Program-made: the position numbers and the translations under genes
Shown: positions 59,471 to 61,904 of the stretch, piece after piece
Position numbering within the stretch: position 1 is the stretch's first letter
How the letters are laid out: each line of letters starts with the position of its first letter
Notes under the pieces: model-generated
Database searches by the model: none
The model's input: the letters and a program-made list of their open reading frames with translations, nothing else
Told to the model about the DNA's origin: nothing
NCBI RefSeq assembly: GCF_007830435.1
Contig: NZ_VLLC01000021.1
Coordinates: forward strand, 1-61,904
Origin: Desulfobotulus alkaliphilus
GTDB lineage: Bacteria > Desulfobacterota > Desulfobacteria > Desulfobacterales > ASO4-4
DNA: 61,904 nt
Direction of reading: 5' to 3'

Positions 59471-59702
59471 AATTATTTAAATTAACAAAGCAAATTTGGC
59501 CAGAAGTAAGTGAGTCTCCAGTGCGGCAACTCCCTTGTTCATATTGTTACAGCAACAAGCATAGCGGCAGAGCATAAAACAGCACTCATTTAAACTTAAA
59601 GGTTGAAAAGCCTGAATCCAATAGCTAAAATTCTTTTGTTTAAGAAGACCATCTGCCTGTATGCACAATGGCAAACAACCGGATTTTTACGGAGAAAAAA
59701 AT

Positions 59703-60542
59703 ATGAATGCCCCACAGACCCCGGAACACAAAGGTATCGCTTCCCTCTTCAATCATTCTGAAATCAAGCAATTCCTTAAAAACTATCTGATATTTATAGG
59801 CATTGTTGAAGCAGTCATTTTCTTTGTCTCCTTCATCGGGCAGCTGGGACCGGAAAGCAGCAGCTTCCCATGGAAGTCCTATTTTTTTGCCGCCTTCATT
59901 ATTCCCGTAACCATAACCTTCCTGCTGGGCATTTTTGTTGTCGGCTTCAATAAATATCTTTATGGACAAAACCCTCTCTATGACGAAGACGCCTTTGCAG
60001 GAGATCCGGATGCCAGCCAAACCACCCTGCGCATACAGGCATTTCTAAGAACCGTTCGCCAGCTCCCCTTTCTTTTTATCCTTGTACTCCTTGGACTGGG
60101 TGCCGGCATTATCTATAAAATTGAGGATATTTTTGCCTTTATAGCACGTTTTGGGGAAAAATCAGCGCAGTATCTTCTCATTTCACTGGGCGTACTTCTC
60201 CTTGTGGGCACCATTTTTGCCATTCTATGGATGGTTCTCAATTACAAACTTCAGAAAAAGGCCATAACATTCCGCCATCAATATAAAAATGAGGTTGTAA
60301 AACGCCTTGGACTTGTGATCCTTGAAGACGATACGGTGATCAATCAGGATGGAGAAGTTGTCACAACACCTTCCTGCCCACCCCATCAACCGGACCTGCT
60401 GCCACCCGGAATAAAAAAACTAAAAGCAACATCTCCCCCCCCTATCCAGCTTCCCCCCGGTACCATCCCCCCACCGGCCGGAGCCCATGGGGCTAAGACT
60501 CCGGGAGATTCTGCTTCAGATCCGGGCAGCCAAGAATCCTGA
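59703..60542 (+). CDS. Multi-pass membrane protein with Pro-rich tail
   Basis: The 279-residue protein has four or five membrane helices (residues 25-45, 55-80, 115-140 and 150-185) and a proline-rich cytoplasmic C-terminus (about 215-279). No family recognised. GGAG precedes the ATG at 59703. Convergent with the PilZ gene, overlapping by 50 bp. Confidence 0.7.
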   Translation: MNAPQTPEHKGIASLFNHSEIKQFLKNYLIFIGIVEAVIFFVSFIGQLGPESSSFPWKSYFFAAFIIPVTITFLLGIFVVGFNKYLYGQNPLYDEDAFAGDPDASQTTLRIQAFLRTVRQLPFLFILVLLGLGAGIIYKIEDIFAFIARFGEKSAQYLLISLGVLLLVGTIFAILWMVLNYKLQKKAITFRHQYKNEVVKRLGLVILEDDTVINQDGEVVTTPSCPPHQPDLLPPGIKKLKATSPPPIQLPPGTIPPPAGAHGAKTPGDSASDPGSQES

Positions 60543-60963
60543 CATCATAACGCCTCAGATCCGGATTCAGCCCCCTGTTAAAAGCAACCCCGAAATCCCT
60601 GTCCGCATCCCGCACCACAAGACCCGCCATGCGGACATGGGCTTTTCTGGAACCGGGCAGAGGGAAAGCCATGCGGACTTCTGCGCCCGCAGGAGGAATG
60701 TCGCATGCAGCAATCCTAGCACCATCCTCTGATATATCCAGAATCATTCCCTTATAAACCCTTTCATCCACGACAAAATCCACTTCTGCCAGATAAGGAA
60801 TGCGTGGGCCCTTTCTTTTATCCTTCTGTTTCTCTACATCTGCACTCTCCAGCCTGAGCAAAAGATCTCTGCGTTCCTCAAAACTCATTCCCAGAATATG
60901 CTGCACAAGCCGCTGGGTCACATTAGCCAAGTTGCCTTTTTCCGGCTTCTTATATGGTTCCAT
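60493..60963 (-). CDS. PilZ-domain protein
   Basis: The 156-residue protein has KGPRIPYLAEVDFVV and MILDISEDGARIAACDIPP, the RxxxR-like and D/NxSxxG parts of a PilZ domain that binds cyclic di-GMP. The first motif is RKGPR, consistent with RxxxR. The ATG at 60963 is preceded by GGTGGGGG. No second domain is seen. Confidence 0.85.
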   Translation of the reverse strand: MEPYKKPEKGNLANVTQRLVQHILGMSFEERRDLLLRLESADVEKQKDKRKGPRIPYLAEVDFVVDERVYKGMILDISEDGARIAACDIPPAGAEVRMAFPLPGSRKAHVRMAGLVVRDADRDFGVAFNRGLNPDLRRYDVRILGCPDLKQNLPES

Positions 60964-61314
60964 CCCCCACCCTATCCTTCCTGCTATCCAAGCATACATG
61001 ACAACCTGGAAGCCATAAAAAATGTAAAAAATTTAACCACTTCCAAAAAAAACCTTACCAAAAGACTCAAAAAACACCCAACAAAACCACCTTATTTTCA
61101 ATTTCCAGCCAAAAACCGGGATGTTACAAACAAAATCAAAACGCATTCGACAGAATATCTTCTGTTTCAAACTTAATGACAATGATCAGGTATTTTTATC
61201 TACGTCGAATGGCAAATGATCTTCTGAGTAACTTGAATTTAGTTCTTTTAATTCAAAAGCTTAAAAAATCACCAATTATCCATCACTGATCGAAATTAGT
61301 TTGAATCCTGCACA

Positions 61315-61422
61315 AGTTACTCTATGACAAGACGCCCTAGCAGGGCGTGAGCTGCTTCTGAGTAACTTCAAAAGTTACTTTATGACAAAACGCCGTAACA
61401 CGGCGTGGGTTGCTTCTGAGTA
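61315..61422. repeat. Two 50-bp hairpin repeats
   Basis: Copies at 61315-61364 and 61373-61422 (AGTTACTxTATGACAA start, GCTTCTGAGTA end). The hairpins ACGCCC/GGGCGT and ACGCCG/CGGCGT differ by a compensating pair. A partial copy lies near 61220. The rest of 60964-61572 has no supported gene. Confidence 0.75.
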
Positions 61423-61572
61423 TTTATGTCGAGTCGGAAATAAACTCGTTAGCATATCAGTTTCATATTTTTTAAAGATACCTGGTTTCAAATCCGACAT
61501 TATTTTTGCCTTCACCACTAAAAAACAAGAAGGTATCAAAAAAACATCCTAAAATCCCGCTCATTTTTATAC

Positions 61573-61904
61573 CTACGAAGGCTCTTTAGCTCCAAAGGCT
61601 TTGAAGATAGTTTTTTGAAGCTTGGTTAATGGGAAAAGGATTCTAACTCCCTTAATTTCCTGAATGCGTAGTTTGGATAAAGTTAAAATCAGCTCTTTCA
61701 TTGTCATTTTGCAGTACAATTTTTCCTGCACCATCGTGTAATGGATCTTTGACAACAATATAAGCGCCAAAAAACCAACGAAGGTTTTGTTCCAGGCCTT
61801 GTGATTGCTGTGAACCCTTAGCCTGCCAAGATCAAGATTGTTTTTCATGCGGTCAAAGCCTTTTTCAACGACATCCTTATCCCTGTAAATCCTGAGGGCT
61901 TCTC
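61573..61904 (-). CDS. IS4/IS1634-type transposase, C-terminal part
   Basis: The frame continues beyond the right edge and reads ALRIYRDKDVVEKGFDRMKN, with the Y-R-E arrangement of the IS4 superfamily (Glu in DVVEKG as the third acidic catalytic residue). It continues RVHSNHKAWNKTFVGFLALI and ends FKAFGAKEPS. Only the last 110 codons are visible. Confidence 0.85.
   Translation of the reverse strand, partial: EALRIYRDKDVVEKGFDRMKNNLDLGRLRVHSNHKAWNKTFVGFLALILLSKIHYTMVQEKLYCKMTMKELILTLSKLRIQEIKGVRILFPLTKLQKTIFKAFGAKEPS

Overview
The window looks like the chromosome of a Desulfobacterota (delta-proteobacterial) host carrying one large lambda-like temperate prophage in a serine tRNA gene. Host assignment rests on the style of the flanking genes (SapC with a DUF6447 partner, GatC/GatA beside ArgS, an endonuclease-type MutL, a SPOR protein, PilZ and CheY-like proteins), not on an rRNA gene, so it is tentative.

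Left flank (1-10.6 kb): the N-terminus of an RmlB-like dehydratase, a sapC/DUF6447 pair, a decayed DUF1566 gene end, a CheY-like receiver, mutL, and a minus-strand cluster running from an acidic hypothetical protein through argS, a SPOR protein, gatC and gatA. Two serine tRNA genes (UGA, GCU) follow.

Prophage (10,566-57,562): a 30-bp direct repeat that begins in the 3' end of tRNA-Ser(GCU) recurs just beyond a tyrosine integrase, giving attL and attR about 47 kb apart. Inside, in order: a leftward operon of small regulators and a stand-alone helicase; a VapBC module; a divergent immunity region (CI-like repressor left, Cro-like and CII-like genes right); a primase-helicase followed by iteron-like repeats; a 97-bp tandem array; and small and large terminase. 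Then come a cargo island, a lambda C/Nu3-type protease-scaffold, decoration and capsid proteins, holin and endolysin, and tail genes with a probable frameshifted chaperone. A second cargo island follows, then the tape measure, distal tail genes, displaced gpW and portal genes, RelBE and the integrase.

Two regulatory layers stand out. First, four long intergenic elements share a box GTCAAG exactly 90 bp and a box AAAGAACA exactly 60 bp upstream of a TATAAT or TATACT hexamer, with no -35 box. They look like one phage-specific activator-dependent promoter class serving separate gene blocks. Second, two of three BRO-family antirepressor genes have near-identical leaders containing a promoter and a short structured RNA with the layout of the C4 antisense immunity RNA of phages P1/P7. 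The two RNAs carry different, fully covarying pairing segments, so they should act as two insulated switches.

The cargo islands hold AT-rich genes (a soluble/membrane pair, a PIN-like protein, a PD-(D/E)XK nuclease, unknown pairs), Fic, YefM-YoeB and an integron-type attC cassette with an outer-membrane protein.

Right flank (57.5-61.9 kb): a second, decayed element at the same tRNA site (integrase N-terminus, YoeB-like and DUF1353-like relics, a third partial att), a DUF4892/OmpA protein, a membrane protein, a PilZ protein and the 3' part of an IS4/IS1634-type transposase.
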